NCBI RefSeq assembly: GCF_026810505.1
Contig: NZ_CP101750.1
Location: 773,448 to 837,447 of the forward strand
Origin: Streptomyces sp. Je 1-369
GTDB taxonomy: Bacteria; Actinomycetota; Actinomycetes; Streptomycetales; Streptomycetaceae
DNA length: 64,000 bases
Direction of reading: 5' to 3'
The position numbers were made by a program, and so were the translations under genes. Of this stretch, positions 1 through 10,517 are shown in pieces. Each line of letters starts with the position of its first letter. The stretch's first letter is position 1. The notes beneath the pieces are model-generated. The model was given only the letters and a program-made list of their open reading frames with translations. It was not told the DNA's origin and searched no databases.

Positions 1-2
1 GC

Positions 3-3000
3 CAATTGCGCTCGAACCTGTCGTCGTTGAAGGTCCCGGTGCCGGTGGACGACGTCCCGGCCACAGTGGCGTCCTTCCGTCGGCGGGGGCTGGTGACTGT
101 GGTCCGGCTCCCGCTGCGGTCCGCCGAGGCGAGGCTGGAAGCGGTGCGCCAGCTGCGCGAACTGACCGATGACGGGGCGCCGTTTGAACTCTTTCTGGAG
201 CGCCTCGGCAAGGTGGCCGTGACACACCGAGTGGGCGGCCGGGGGCGCCCCAGCCTCTACACGCGCAAAGTGGACACCCTCTTCGCCTCTCGCGACCTGA
301 AGATCCAGCAGATCACACTGCGCCGTCGCACTCGCCTGATCATGGTGACGGCCGCCGTGGACAGTGAGCGCGCACACGAGGCCATCGCCGCCGGCCTGGG
401 ATCGGGACCGTTGAAGGACGGCTGGCAGGCACTGGGCGACTCGGCCGTGGTCAGCGTGGCGGTGCCCGCGGGCAAGCCTCTGGAGCGCGGCAGGCTCTAC
501 ACGTTCTTGCCCATGGGGGCACAACGGACCTGTCCGGTAAGCGGGTTCGTCAACGCCCCTTTCCACACGGACGTGGGCCGACGCACCATGGCGGAGTCCA
601 CGCAGTGGAACGACCTGCTACTCGACACCGCGGCCGAGGCCTGCGCACAGGCGACCGTACTGGTCGACGAGGGACGTGTCGCGCTGCCCGCAGGCTCTCT
701 CATCGACCTGATGTGCTGGGAGCACGACCAGGTTCGGCGCCTGGAACTGGCCTTCAAGGCACAGGACCGTGAGTTCGACGACGTACCGTTCATGCCGGTA
801 CTGCACCCCGCGGGCGCGCGCGCCTCGTACCGCTACGGCTATCTGTGGCGCGGCCCCGACCAGGCTCGCGTGTTCACACCGGAGGCCGTGGCAGCCGCCG
901 GGGTCCGGCATGTCATCGACCCACAGCTCCATCCCCGGCGCGCCGCGCGGCTGACCGCGCTGGGGGAGGCTCGTGGACTGAGTCTCCTTCCGCCTGCCAC
1001 CGTGCTCGCCGGTTGGGCGGAGAGCGTCGCTTCGGCCCACGCCCAGCGGGATTTCGACGCAGGGAAGTGGGCGGACTATTACCACGACCTCTCGCTCTGC
1101 TTCCCCCGCACCGGCGAGGTGCTGACGGGCAGAAAGATCGTCCTCACAGCCGAGGGGAAGCTGGCTCCGGCCGGAGGTCCCGGACTGTTCTTCCGCGGCA
1201 CTGACGGTTCATGGGCAGCGCTGCCCGGCCTTCCGGCCGGACTCGCGAACAGCATCTCCTTCGTCCACGCGGAGATCGCCTGGATGGGAAGAAAGACAAG
1301 TCGGCGGTCCCGCGGCCGCACCTGGCTGGAGGAACAGGGACTGGTGCGTGACTACCGTCCGCAAGCCCTCTTGGACATGCTGGGCGAAGCGATGCGCGAG
1401 AACCGTGACGACGACGAAGCCCTGCGCGAGCACCTCCTGTTCGCCTGCGCCCTGTGGGCGTCATCCCTGGACCGGAACGGCAAGGGACCCGTGATCACGG
1501 GACTTCTGGTGCCAGGCCGCAAAGGCTGGGTCCCCGCAACCGAGGCCATGTTCGGAGACGGCTGGACCGGCGCGCACAGCGGGATCGACCGGACGCTGAC
1601 CCGCTTCCTCGATCACACCGAGGGGGTTTCCACGGCTCTGGTAGCCGCCGCAGACCGGGTCGTCCGTCCCCCTCAGGAGATCTGCGCCGACACCCGGACC
1701 GACACTCAGACCCTGCGGCGCTTCCTCGATCAGCAGGGCGTCCGCCATGGCCTGCTACCGACCTACGCCGCAACGTCCCAGGTCGTGAAGGGGCAGTTCC
1801 TCAACCACCCGTACGTCTTTCCCAGACTGTGGGCACTGAGCCTGAACTCGGACGAGCTGGCCCAGTGGCGGTCGACCGCTGAGCGCTGGCCCAACCGGCG
1901 CAGCGTCCGGTACCAGACCGTCGAGTACCGCCCTACCGGCAAGAAGGTGGCCATGCTCCCCGGCCAACGGGAGTACGCCGCGTTCGACGAAGAGAGCCGC
2001 CGACTCTACGCAGAACTAATCGTCCACGGCCTGGACACCTGGCACACCAACGCCCTTGAGTTCCACTTCGCGGGCGGCTCCGACCGGCAGGGCACACCGT
2101 GGCCCACCCCTCTTGCGGCTTTCCTGAGCCAGGCGCCATGGATTCCCCAGACGGGCGACGACGAGGACGCCCCTGCCTTCACCACGGCCGGCCAGGCGTG
2201 GTGGTGGGCTGCCGCAGAGGCGCCACCCGCCTTCCTCTCCGTCGCCTCCGCCGCGCTGCGCCGACGGCAGTCGGATCGCGTCCTCAAGCGCCTGCGCCTG
2301 CTCGGAGTACGCCGTTGGGACAGCGCGGAGACCGCTGGCGAGCGGCTGCGCCACCTGCCCGCCCTGCTGCGCCGGATGCCGCGGCTCCGGCAGGGCCGCC
2401 TCGGGCATCTGCTCGGCAGGGCCTACGAACAGGCCTGGTCTGATCTGCTGCCCCTGCACGAGACCGGAACCGGCCGTCACCTCGGAGACCTGCCCGACCT
2501 CCTCGTGAGCCGGACCGGGACTCTGGACACCTTCCCGACCGGCCGCGAGACCGAACCGGTCTACGTGCCCGACGTGGCAGGGACCCAGAACCGCAGGCTG
2601 CTCAACCAGGTGCCCGTGCCCGTCCTCCCCATCGACGACCGGGCGCTGGGCCAACGCGTCCACGCCCACCTGGCGGCACAAGGACACCACTCGGTCCGTG
2701 GAACTAGCGAGGCAGAGGTCGACATCCGCGTGGACCTGCTGCCGATCGCTGACGCCCCCCGCGCACCATTGCTCACCCTGGCCGGACCCTGGCTGCACAC
2801 CCTCCTGGCCGCGCTGGTCGAATTCGACGACGATCGCTCCATCCGCCCCGAGGCCCCCACGGCACATCATGTACGACGACGGTTGGAAACCTGCAGTGCG
2901 GTGTCCGCCCAGACCGCCATCACACACATAGCCGGACACACCCTCGACGACCCCGGCGACGACCGCTCACTCCTGCACGTCGAGGAGGAACCCTGCGTCG

Positions 3001-4752
3001 TGATCGTGTGCGCACCAGGCTCTTCCGACTGGCACGTGCTCCAGACCGCCTCCGCCGCCCTGAGCACCTTGGCCGGCGCCTCGTACCTGGCCACATCGGT
3101 ACGGCTGGCACTCATCGAACTGGAGCGCCGTGGCCGCTCCGTCGCTGACGTCACCGACTCCGACATCGCCGCCGTGGTTGGCGTCCCAGCGCAGCGGCTG
3201 GAGGCCGTCCTGGCCGACCGTGCCTCGATCCGCTCTGGCAGCGCCCGCCTCGTCCCCCTGCTCGCCTGCGTCGCCCCCGACCTCGCCGACGAACTGCGGC
3301 GCGGACAGGAAGACCTCCACGACCGCAAAGAGCTCCACGACTGGCTCGTGTCCCAGCTCGATCTCGACCGCGCTGATCACCTCCTGGGACTCGTGGACGA
3401 CAATGACTGGCAGCGCAAGCTGTCCGCCCTGGGAGTGCCCCTGTCCGAGGCCAACCGGGCTTGGGAGACGCTGGACCTGCCGACCGTAGACAACTCGGAG
3501 ACCCACCAACGGCAGTTCCAGGCCTGGTTGCAGCAGAACCGGGGCCAACTGGCCGACCGCGTCCGTGACGCGTACGTGACGACGTACAAGGCGGGCGCTC
3601 CCCTCACGGAGTACGTCCGGCTGAGGTCGCTTCCCGGCCTGGAGCCAGACCCCCGCTGGGGGCTCGCCCACTGGGATCTCACCCCCGACCGGCTCGACTC
3701 CCACGCCGAGACATGGGCCGCCACCCGCCTGCCTGCGGCACCGGCCCGATCGCAACCGCAGTTTCCGGTGGCCGAGATCCACGAGGAGTGCGTCGACACC
3801 GTCCACACGCTCCTTCCCCGCCTGCGCGCCCGGATGGAGGCATGGCTCCACCGTCAGGGCCGCGAGGGTCTCTCGCTGCCGTCGGCCACCGAAGTCGCGT
3901 CGGCGATGGACGCCGAAGGCCTACTCGACTTCGAACCGATCGGCGTCCGTAAGCTGATCGCCTGGCTTCAGACCCACGGCCACTGGCCCGAGGGTATGCC
4001 CGCGACGGATCGGACGGCCGACCTGGGCCTGAACGCCCCCCCCGCCGCTCACACCGACACCACCCAGGGACGGCACACCTCTCTCCACCACCCCGAGCCC
4101 GTCGATTTTCCTCAACGGCCGCGCGCTCCCGGTCGGCCCAGAGGACCTGCGCGATCTCGCTCGACGGATCGCCGCCGACCTCACCCCCGACCAACTCGCC
4201 GCCTCCCCAGAGCCCGGCACACCGTCGGCACCCGCGCTGCCGAGACAACGAACCACCTCCGGGGACGCCAGCCGCGGCGGGGGATACCGGGCCGTTCCCC
4301 GGGACACCCAGAAGGACAGGGCCGTTGGCCTCGCAGGAGAGGTGGCTGTGGCCGCCTGGTTGGAGCGGCAGTTCGGCGTCCCTCGCGAGCAATCCTGGAA
4401 GTCCGGGCTGCGCCAGTACGTCTTCGCTGACGGCTCGGGCGACGACAGCCTCGGCTACGACTTCCTCATCCACGACGGGGATCGCACCCTCCTGTACGAG
4501 GTGAAGGCCTCGAGCGGCGATCGGGGCGAGTTCGAACTTGGCGAGTCCGAAGTCGAACGAGCAAGTCACCTCCGCCCGGACGAGATGTACACCATCGTCT
4601 ACGTCTCCCATGTCCTCGACAGCACCCACCGACGCATCACCCCTCTCCCCAACCCGTTCAGCGCCCCTGGCCTCGCCGGCTACCGGGTCGTCGGCACGTC
4701 CATGCGCTTGCGGTTCGAACTGCCGCCTGGGCGACTAGTGCCATCCCCATAG
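3..4752 (+). CDS. Sacsin-like large protein with C-terminal DUF3883 domain, 5'-partial and frameshifted
   Basis: The gene enters from the left edge. No convincing ribosome site precedes the TTG at base 6, so the real start, and probably an HSP90/sacsin-type ATPase domain, lies upstream. The visible part is about 1,560 residues. The frame open from the edge is convincing to about base 4035, then becomes proline/arginine-rich nonsense ending at 4430. From about 4045 the +1 frame is coding and runs to TAG at 4750-4752. It carries a DUF3883 nuclease-like module at about 4340-4740, with the signature YDFLIHDGDRTLLYEVKAS. The switch coincides with a run of eight C at 4036-4043, so this is a slippage mutation or a sequencing error. 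Large sacsin/DUF3883 proteins are often found in defence islands, and this one converges on a Wadjet operon. Its molecular function is not established; a defence role is inference. Confidence 0.7.
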
Positions 4753-4947
4753 GCGAACGCGCGGACGAACAATCGGGGCCCTCGTGTGGTAAAGGCAGAG
4801 CGGGCGGATCAGCGCCTGGCACCCGAGGCCCGGTCACTGACTGCCTCGAGACGAGCGGCAGTGCTGAGTGATCACCGCGCTTTGGCACCAAGGCGTCTAC
4901 GACCCCGGCGTTGGTGTCTCCTGCCAGTGAACCAGTAACGCCGACGG

Positions 4948-6213
4948 TCACCTTCCAGTCCTACGTACAGTCAGCCTATCGAGTAGGGCATCGGCGACCG
5001 CCTCTTCGTAGAGTGCCTGGTCGGCGTGTTTCATGGCCGCTGCGAGTTCCGGGTCCCATGGTGTGGGCTGCGGCTTACCCCGGAGCCGGATGTGGTCGTC
5101 GTCCTGGGCGATGCCGGTGTTGTAGTCGGCTGCGGTCATCATCCACGGGCGGGCGTTGTGGCGAGTGATGAGCTGGTTGGTCATGTCGATGCCGGGCCAG
5201 TCGAAGTCGCCGTGGTATAGCAGCGTTCCGCCGCCGAAGGTGATGGCGCGAGCGAGGCGATGAAAAGCGGTGGAGGGTCGGCCTTCTGCGCAGATTAGCG
5301 GCGGGCTGTCGGGACCGAGTTCTTGTGCGGCGCGGCGCAGGACGGCTGGGTTCTCGCAGGCGTAGACGCTGCGCAGGTTGACCGTGATGGGCAGGGTGAC
5401 CAGTTGGTGGAGGGTGATGTGGAAGGGGGTTCCGTAGGTGGCGGCGCCGGTGAGCCATTCGCCCAGACCCTGTCCGTGGGCGGGGAGGTTGAGGACGAGG
5501 ACGCGGCTGGCGAGGTCGTCGACGATGACATCGAAGGCGTCCCAGAGTTCCCGGCGTTCTTCGGCGGTGGACGGTAGGGGGACGCTGTGGGCGTGGGTCA
5601 GGGCACGTAGGACGAGGTTGGGCAGAGGGCCGCGGCCGTGGTTGAGGGCTTTTGTGTCGCCGGTAGCGGTCTCGGCAAGGGCGGGCAGCATGAGCGGCGG
5701 GGTGTCGGCGGGGCGGGCATCGAGGTGTTCCAGGACCCGGATGGCGCGGGCGAGTGCTGGTGTGTCGCCTTTGTTGATCAGGGTGGTAACTGTTCCGTCG
5801 GTTGCCAGGTCGCTCAACCAGGCCCGGTACCAGGGGTGTCTGGCGTGGAGTGGGCTGGCCTCGGCTTGGGCGAGGATCTGTGTGCGGGTGTGCTGGAGGG
5901 CAGACTTCTCAGCGGGGCGGTTGCGCAGCGGTCCGCCGGCCTGGGTGAGAAGGTCTGCGAGCGGGGCCTCGGTGGCGGTGCGGATGGCGGCGTCGAGGCC
6001 GGCGAGCCGAACAGTGATCTTTGCGGTGCCGGGTGGGCGGTAGGTGCCGGTGAGACCGATGAGGGCTTCGCGTTCGGCGTCGTTCGGTGCGCTGACGCTG
6101 ATGGTGCCGTCGAGGCGTCCGCCGGTGCGTTCCAGTGAGCGGCGTGCGGCTGCCAGCAGGCGTGCGTATTCGGGCTGCAGGTAGCGCTCACTGGCTGTCA
6201 CAGGGGTGGTCAT
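4948..6213 (-). CDS. jetD: Wadjet JetD, DUF2399 Toprim-type DNA nuclease subunit
   Basis: 421 residues. In Wadjet systems JetD is the nuclease that cuts closed-circular plasmid DNA after the JetABC motor has extruded it. The C-terminal Toprim-like part is visible: the acidic residue in ICAEGRPS (about residue 310) and the metal-binding motif LLYHGDFDWPGID (about 332-343), with the DxD typical of Toprim folds. The N-terminal 250 residues are the DUF2399-associated region. The ATG overlaps the jetC stop as ATGA (6213-6210), indicating translational coupling at the end of the four-gene operon. Its stop is about 200 bases from the convergent DUF3883 gene. The length is normal for the family and I see no damage. 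Confidence 0.9.
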   Translation of the reverse strand: MTTPVTASERYLQPEYARLLAAARRSLERTGGRLDGTISVSAPNDAEREALIGLTGTYRPPGTAKITVRLAGLDAAIRTATEAPLADLLTQAGGPLRNRPAEKSALQHTRTQILAQAEASPLHARHPWYRAWLSDLATDGTVTTLINKGDTPALARAIRVLEHLDARPADTPPLMLPALAETATGDTKALNHGRGPLPNLVLRALTHAHSVPLPSTAEERRELWDAFDVIVDDLASRVLVLNLPAHGQGLGEWLTGAATYGTPFHITLHQLVTLPITVNLRSVYACENPAVLRRAAQELGPDSPPLICAEGRPSTAFHRLARAITFGGGTLLYHGDFDWPGIDMTNQLITRHNARPWMMTAADYNTGIAQDDDHIRLRGKPQPTPWDPELAAAMKHADQALYEEAVADALLDRLTVRRTGR

Positions 6214-9200
6214 GCCTCGTCCGCTTCTTCGTCCGGCTGATCATCTGGGGCGGCGTGGTCGTCCAGGCCGGCGAGCAGGCCGTCAGCGGCGGGGGCATGC
6301 CGGCTGGGCGTGAAGCCGAGAAGGGAGGCAGCCAGTTCATCGGATCCGGGATAGCCGAGGTCGTCGAGGATCTGCTGTCCGTCCCAGAGCATGAGCATGG
6401 CGGAGACGGTGTGGCTGGCCTTGTCGTAGTTCATGTCGTAGTGCGCGATACGGGGAACGGTGGGATAGGTGACCCACAGGTCGTGGCCGGTCATGAACAG
6501 GTCGAGATCGAATTTGACGGTCAGGGCGAGCAGATCGGGGCGGTACTGCTCGTCGATGCCAGCGAAGGCTTCGTCGAGGGCGATCAGTCGGGGGCAGGTG
6601 GGGTGGGCGGAGCCGTACTGGGCGTGGGCGGCGGCGAACAGCGGAAGGTGGATGGAGGCGGATTTCTCGCCGCCGGACATCTCGCTGTGCTTGGAGCGGG
6701 TGAGTTTTTCCTCCTTCTCGCCGGGCCGGGACAGCAGCAGTTCGAAGGTGCGCCAGGAGCGGTAGTCCAGGACGTCGGCGATGATCTGCTGGTACGTCTT
6801 GCGGCGGTCGCGTGCTTTGCCGGCGCGGATCTGGGCGCGTAGGAGGGAGCGCAGTTCGGCCAGTCCGGCGGGGCCCAGGGCGGCTGCGTCCTTCTTCAGC
6901 AGCTGGTTGACGGCGCGCTGTTCGTCGGTGAGCGCGTCGGACTGCACCCAGCGGATGCCGACGGTGGTGCCGGAGGACATTGGTTTGGCGCGGGTGTCGG
7001 CGTCCATGGCCTTGACCAGGTTGCGTGCCTCAATGGTGCGGGAATGGATCTGCTGGGCCAGTCCGGTCAGCAGGGCGTCTTCCATGACGGTGCGTTCGCG
7101 GTCTTCCAGCAGGATGTGCTGGTCGGCGACCTGCTCGGCCAGGCGGCGACCGAACTCGGCGACGGGGTCGGGCCCTTCGGCGTCGGAGACGCGGGCGAGG
7201 ATGATGTCGCCGTCCGGTTCCCACTCCAGGTGGTAGCCCTGATCGGATTCCGCGAGCGCGTTTTCGAGGTCGGTCAGGGCGGTCGAGATCTTCGTGGTGG
7301 TGGTCTTGAGAACGTTCTCGGTGGCCCGTCGGCCGTGGGTGGCGGTATCGACGGCGTCCAGGAGCGTGACCGTGGTGGACGGCAGGGCGCTGCGGGCGGC
7401 GTCATCCGGGGACAGCTGCGGTGGGTGTGCGGTGAGCAGGGTGATCACCTGGGCGGCGGCCTGTTCGGCGGTGGGCCACGCGCTGACGGGCGTCCAGGGG
7501 GTGTCGGTGGGGGCTTCCAGCAGCCGAAGCAGGTCGGGGCGCGTGTACGGCTTGAGGCCGGCCGTGGTGCGCAGTTGTTCGTCCAGGGCTGTGGTGAGGG
7601 CTTCGCTGATGTGCTCCAGGGCGTTCTCGGCGGTGGTGAGGCGAGTCTGCTGCGCCTGGGCCTCCGCGTCGGCCTGGTCGTAGGCCGTATTGGCTTCCTC
7701 CAGCGCGCTCTGGGCTTCCTCGAGCTGCCTTTGAAGATCGCGCAAGGGAGCGTCCAGTAGCGCTTCCTCGGTGCGCAGGCGTTCCACCAAGGCCTCATGG
7801 TCGGCTTTGCGAGTGCTCAGCGCCTCTGTTTGTTCGGCATAGTCCTGGCTTTGCTCGGCGATGCTCGCACGGCGGTCGTCAAGATCTTTCTCGGTGCCGC
7901 GGATGGTGGATCGCGTGGAGTGGAGGTCATTGCTGGTGGTGACGAAATCGTTGACCGCGCGTTCGACGTCGGCGAGTGCTTCGCGCTGGGCGGGCAGGCC
8001 GGTCGCTGTGGCGGCGCGGCGCAACTGGCGCTCTTTGTCGTGGGTATTGGCGATGGCCAGATCGAGGGCCCGGTGTGCCGCGTCCCTCCGTTTCCGGGCG
8101 CCGGCGAGCTGGACGGCGGTGACCTCGACGTCACGAACGGCTTTGGCGATCGACGCCGTGGGCGGCAGTTGCTGGCGAGCAGTGTCGAAGTCCGCCACGG
8201 TCTCGGCGGCGGCCTGCTGCGCGGCGACCAGGTCGGCGAGATCGTCTTCCAGCGCGCTGATCGTCTCGTCCAAGGCGTGCAGGCGTTCGCGGCGCCGGGC
8301 GGCGCGAGCGGTGGCGCCGATGTACTCGGGCCGAGCCTTCGGGTGAGCGCCGAGCTGGATCCCCAGGGTGAACTGCGCTCGGCTGCTTACCGCGGGAGTC
8401 TCGCCGATGTCGGGGGAAAGGTCGTCGGTGAGACGCATCGAGGCCAGGACCGCGGCAACGGCTTCGGTCGGGACGAGGGGCTGTTCCTCAGGGACGAGGA
8501 CATCCGCCAGGGTCTGGCCGGTGGGACGCTGGGCAGCGGGCAGTGGCAGCAGGTAGCCGTCGGACTCGCTATCGGTGAAGGCCTGCACAGTGGCGCCAGC
8601 GTGGGGGTGAAGCCAGGCTGTGAGCAGCCCCGCCCCGTACAAGGCACCTTCCACCGCCGCGGCCTGCTCTTGTGGCACGTGGTCGGCGAAGCGGATGAGT
8701 TGCCACAGCGGGGCGCCGGCACGACCGCTACGGTCTGCCGGGCGCAAGTCGCTGGCGGGAGGAGCGTCATCTCGTTCGGCGGCCACTTGCGCGCGCTCGG
8801 CGCGGACCGCCGCGAGCTGCCCCTGCGTCTCGGTATGGCGGCGCTTGAGGGATTCCTGCTGGGAAAGAGCGCTGGTTCGGCGTTCGTCGGTGAGTGAACG
8901 GAAGACCTCGGGCAGCGCGGGCGCATCGGGCTCGCCGACGGCTTCCAGCGCGTCGACGAGAGTTGGTGCGTCCATGGGGATGAGGACGGCGGTCGGGTCC
9001 GTGCCCGTCCAGCGGTCGATCATCTTCCGCAGCTCGGCGTCGGCATCGGACCGGGCGGCGGCGAGAATGTCGGCGGACTGGGTGCAGGCGATGTCGTAGT
9101 CCGTGACCTCCTTGTCGGCGGCGTCGAACCGGTCCTGTTCACGGCGCTGGTCCTGGGCAGCGCGTTCGGCCGCGTCCAGGTAGCCGCGTACCTCACCGAT

Positions 9201-10517
9201 GTCATGGCGGCGTACCGTGGCCCGGCTCTCGACGTGGGTCAGAAGCTCATCGGTGAGGTCCAGCGGGTCGTCGTCGGTGACCAGACTGGCGGCCTGCCCT
9301 GCCGACAACAGAGTCTGCGTGTGCCGGTCGGCAGCTCCACGCAGCCGATCGAGCCCTTTCTCGACCCCGTCTGCCTCAGATGTCAGACGGGCCACGCGCT
9401 GCCGCATCTTCTCCAGGCGACTTTCGGTGCCGGCGATGTCCTTGCCCTCGCCACGGACGCGGTCACGGAGCTCTCGCAGCCCGACCTCCTGCTTCAGCGC
9501 GTCGTGGTTGCGCAGCCCTTCCACGTGGGCGCCGAGCTTCTTACGCTTCGCCGCTGCCTCGTCCCGGTCTATCTTCGCGGCCTGGAGGGCCGCGTCCGCC
9601 GCACGTCGGTCCTGGGCAGCTGTGGCGATCTTGTCGCAGTGACCGGTCGTGGCTTCGCAGCGTGCGTTGATCTGCTCGACGCGGTCCCGGGCGTGCGCCC
9701 GCAGGTAGGCCGTGTAGTCCCGCAGGAAGTCCTGGACGGCCCCGTCGGCCTTGGTCAGGGAGTCCAGGACGGCTTGGATTTCGGCGAGGTTCTCGAAATC
9801 CCGTGCGGCTTGCGCGATCAGGGCATCGTCGACTGGCCGCAGCCCGGCCGTCAGGGTGTCGGAGAGCTTGTCCGGGTCGAGGTCCTTGGCCAGCAACGGG
9901 CGGCGCAGCTGGAGCAGCAGGTTGATCAGCTGGGCATAGCGCTGACGGCCCAGGCCGAACAGGCGGTCATCGATGGCCTCCCGGTACTCGGTGGCCGTCT
10001 TGCAGACAGCGTCCGGGCCGAGGAGCTTCTCCAGTTCCTTCTTGCGAAGCGGGCGGGAGTCGGCGGTAAGCAGGCCGAAGTCCACGCCGATCCGGCCATC
10101 GGAGACAAAGAAGAAGCGGCCCGGGCGTTCCTTGCTCTTCTGAGCCAGCAAGCCGAGGCCGACGGTCACCGCCTCCAGCAGTTCGCCGTCAGCGGTGGTT
10201 CGGGTGAACTCCATCCACACGTACCCGTATGCCGATTCCTGGCCCCGGTAGAGCAGGTTGGACTTCATCGTGCGTTCCTCGCCGCTGAACGGATCCAGCC
10301 GGCGCGGGTCGATGCTGCCGTCGAGGACCAGAGGGAAGAGCACCTCCAGCGCCTTGGTCTTGCCCGACCCGTTGTGGCCGCGCAGGACGAGACGGCCGTC
10401 GGCGAAGACGAACTCCTCGTCCCGGTAGTCCCACAGGCCGATGATCCCGGCGCGCGTGGGCTTGAAGCGGACGGTCGGAGCGTCGCCAGACGGACTGGGC
10501 TCGGCGAGCATCGTCAT
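6210..10517 (-). CDS. jetC: Wadjet JetC, SMC/MukB-like ATPase (TIGR02680 type)
   Basis: 1,435 residues from the ATG at 10517, which overlaps the jetB stop in TGATG. A longer open frame extends upstream but lies inside jetB. JetC is the SMC-like motor of Wadjet; with JetA and JetB it extrudes loops on plasmid DNA. Walker A is GHNGSGKT at residues 47-54. Long coiled-coil stretches (about 290-560 and 770-1010) flank a hinge-like middle. The ABC signature MSGGEKSASIHLPL and Walker B RLIALDEAFAGID lie near the C-terminus, followed by a D-loop and an H-loop-like MTGHDLW. The acidic tail after about residue 1400 looks disordered. All the expected ATPase elements are present, so the motor should be active. 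Confidence 0.92.
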   Translation of the reverse strand: MTMLAEPSPSGDAPTVRFKPTRAGIIGLWDYRDEEFVFADGRLVLRGHNGSGKTKALEVLFPLVLDGSIDPRRLDPFSGEERTMKSNLLYRGQESAYGYVWMEFTRTTADGELLEAVTVGLGLLAQKSKERPGRFFFVSDGRIGVDFGLLTADSRPLRKKELEKLLGPDAVCKTATEYREAIDDRLFGLGRQRYAQLINLLLQLRRPLLAKDLDPDKLSDTLTAGLRPVDDALIAQAARDFENLAEIQAVLDSLTKADGAVQDFLRDYTAYLRAHARDRVEQINARCEATTGHCDKIATAAQDRRAADAALQAAKIDRDEAAAKRKKLGAHVEGLRNHDALKQEVGLRELRDRVRGEGKDIAGTESRLEKMRQRVARLTSEADGVEKGLDRLRGAADRHTQTLLSAGQAASLVTDDDPLDLTDELLTHVESRATVRRHDIGEVRGYLDAAERAAQDQRREQDRFDAADKEVTDYDIACTQSADILAAARSDADAELRKMIDRWTGTDPTAVLIPMDAPTLVDALEAVGEPDAPALPEVFRSLTDERRTSALSQQESLKRRHTETQGQLAAVRAERAQVAAERDDAPPASDLRPADRSGRAGAPLWQLIRFADHVPQEQAAAVEGALYGAGLLTAWLHPHAGATVQAFTDSESDGYLLPLPAAQRPTGQTLADVLVPEEQPLVPTEAVAAVLASMRLTDDLSPDIGETPAVSSRAQFTLGIQLGAHPKARPEYIGATARAARRRERLHALDETISALEDDLADLVAAQQAAAETVADFDTARQQLPPTASIAKAVRDVEVTAVQLAGARKRRDAAHRALDLAIANTHDKERQLRRAATATGLPAQREALADVERAVNDFVTTSNDLHSTRSTIRGTEKDLDDRRASIAEQSQDYAEQTEALSTRKADHEALVERLRTEEALLDAPLRDLQRQLEEAQSALEEANTAYDQADAEAQAQQTRLTTAENALEHISEALTTALDEQLRTTAGLKPYTRPDLLRLLEAPTDTPWTPVSAWPTAEQAAAQVITLLTAHPPQLSPDDAARSALPSTTVTLLDAVDTATHGRRATENVLKTTTTKISTALTDLENALAESDQGYHLEWEPDGDIILARVSDAEGPDPVAEFGRRLAEQVADQHILLEDRERTVMEDALLTGLAQQIHSRTIEARNLVKAMDADTRAKPMSSGTTVGIRWVQSDALTDEQRAVNQLLKKDAAALGPAGLAELRSLLRAQIRAGKARDRRKTYQQIIADVLDYRSWRTFELLLSRPGEKEEKLTRSKHSEMSGGEKSASIHLPLFAAAHAQYGSAHPTCPRLIALDEAFAGIDEQYRPDLLALTVKFDLDLFMTGHDLWVTYPTVPRIAHYDMNYDKASHTVSAMLMLWDGQQILDDLGYPGSDELAASLLGFTPSRHAPAADGLLAGLDDHAAPDDQPDEEADEA

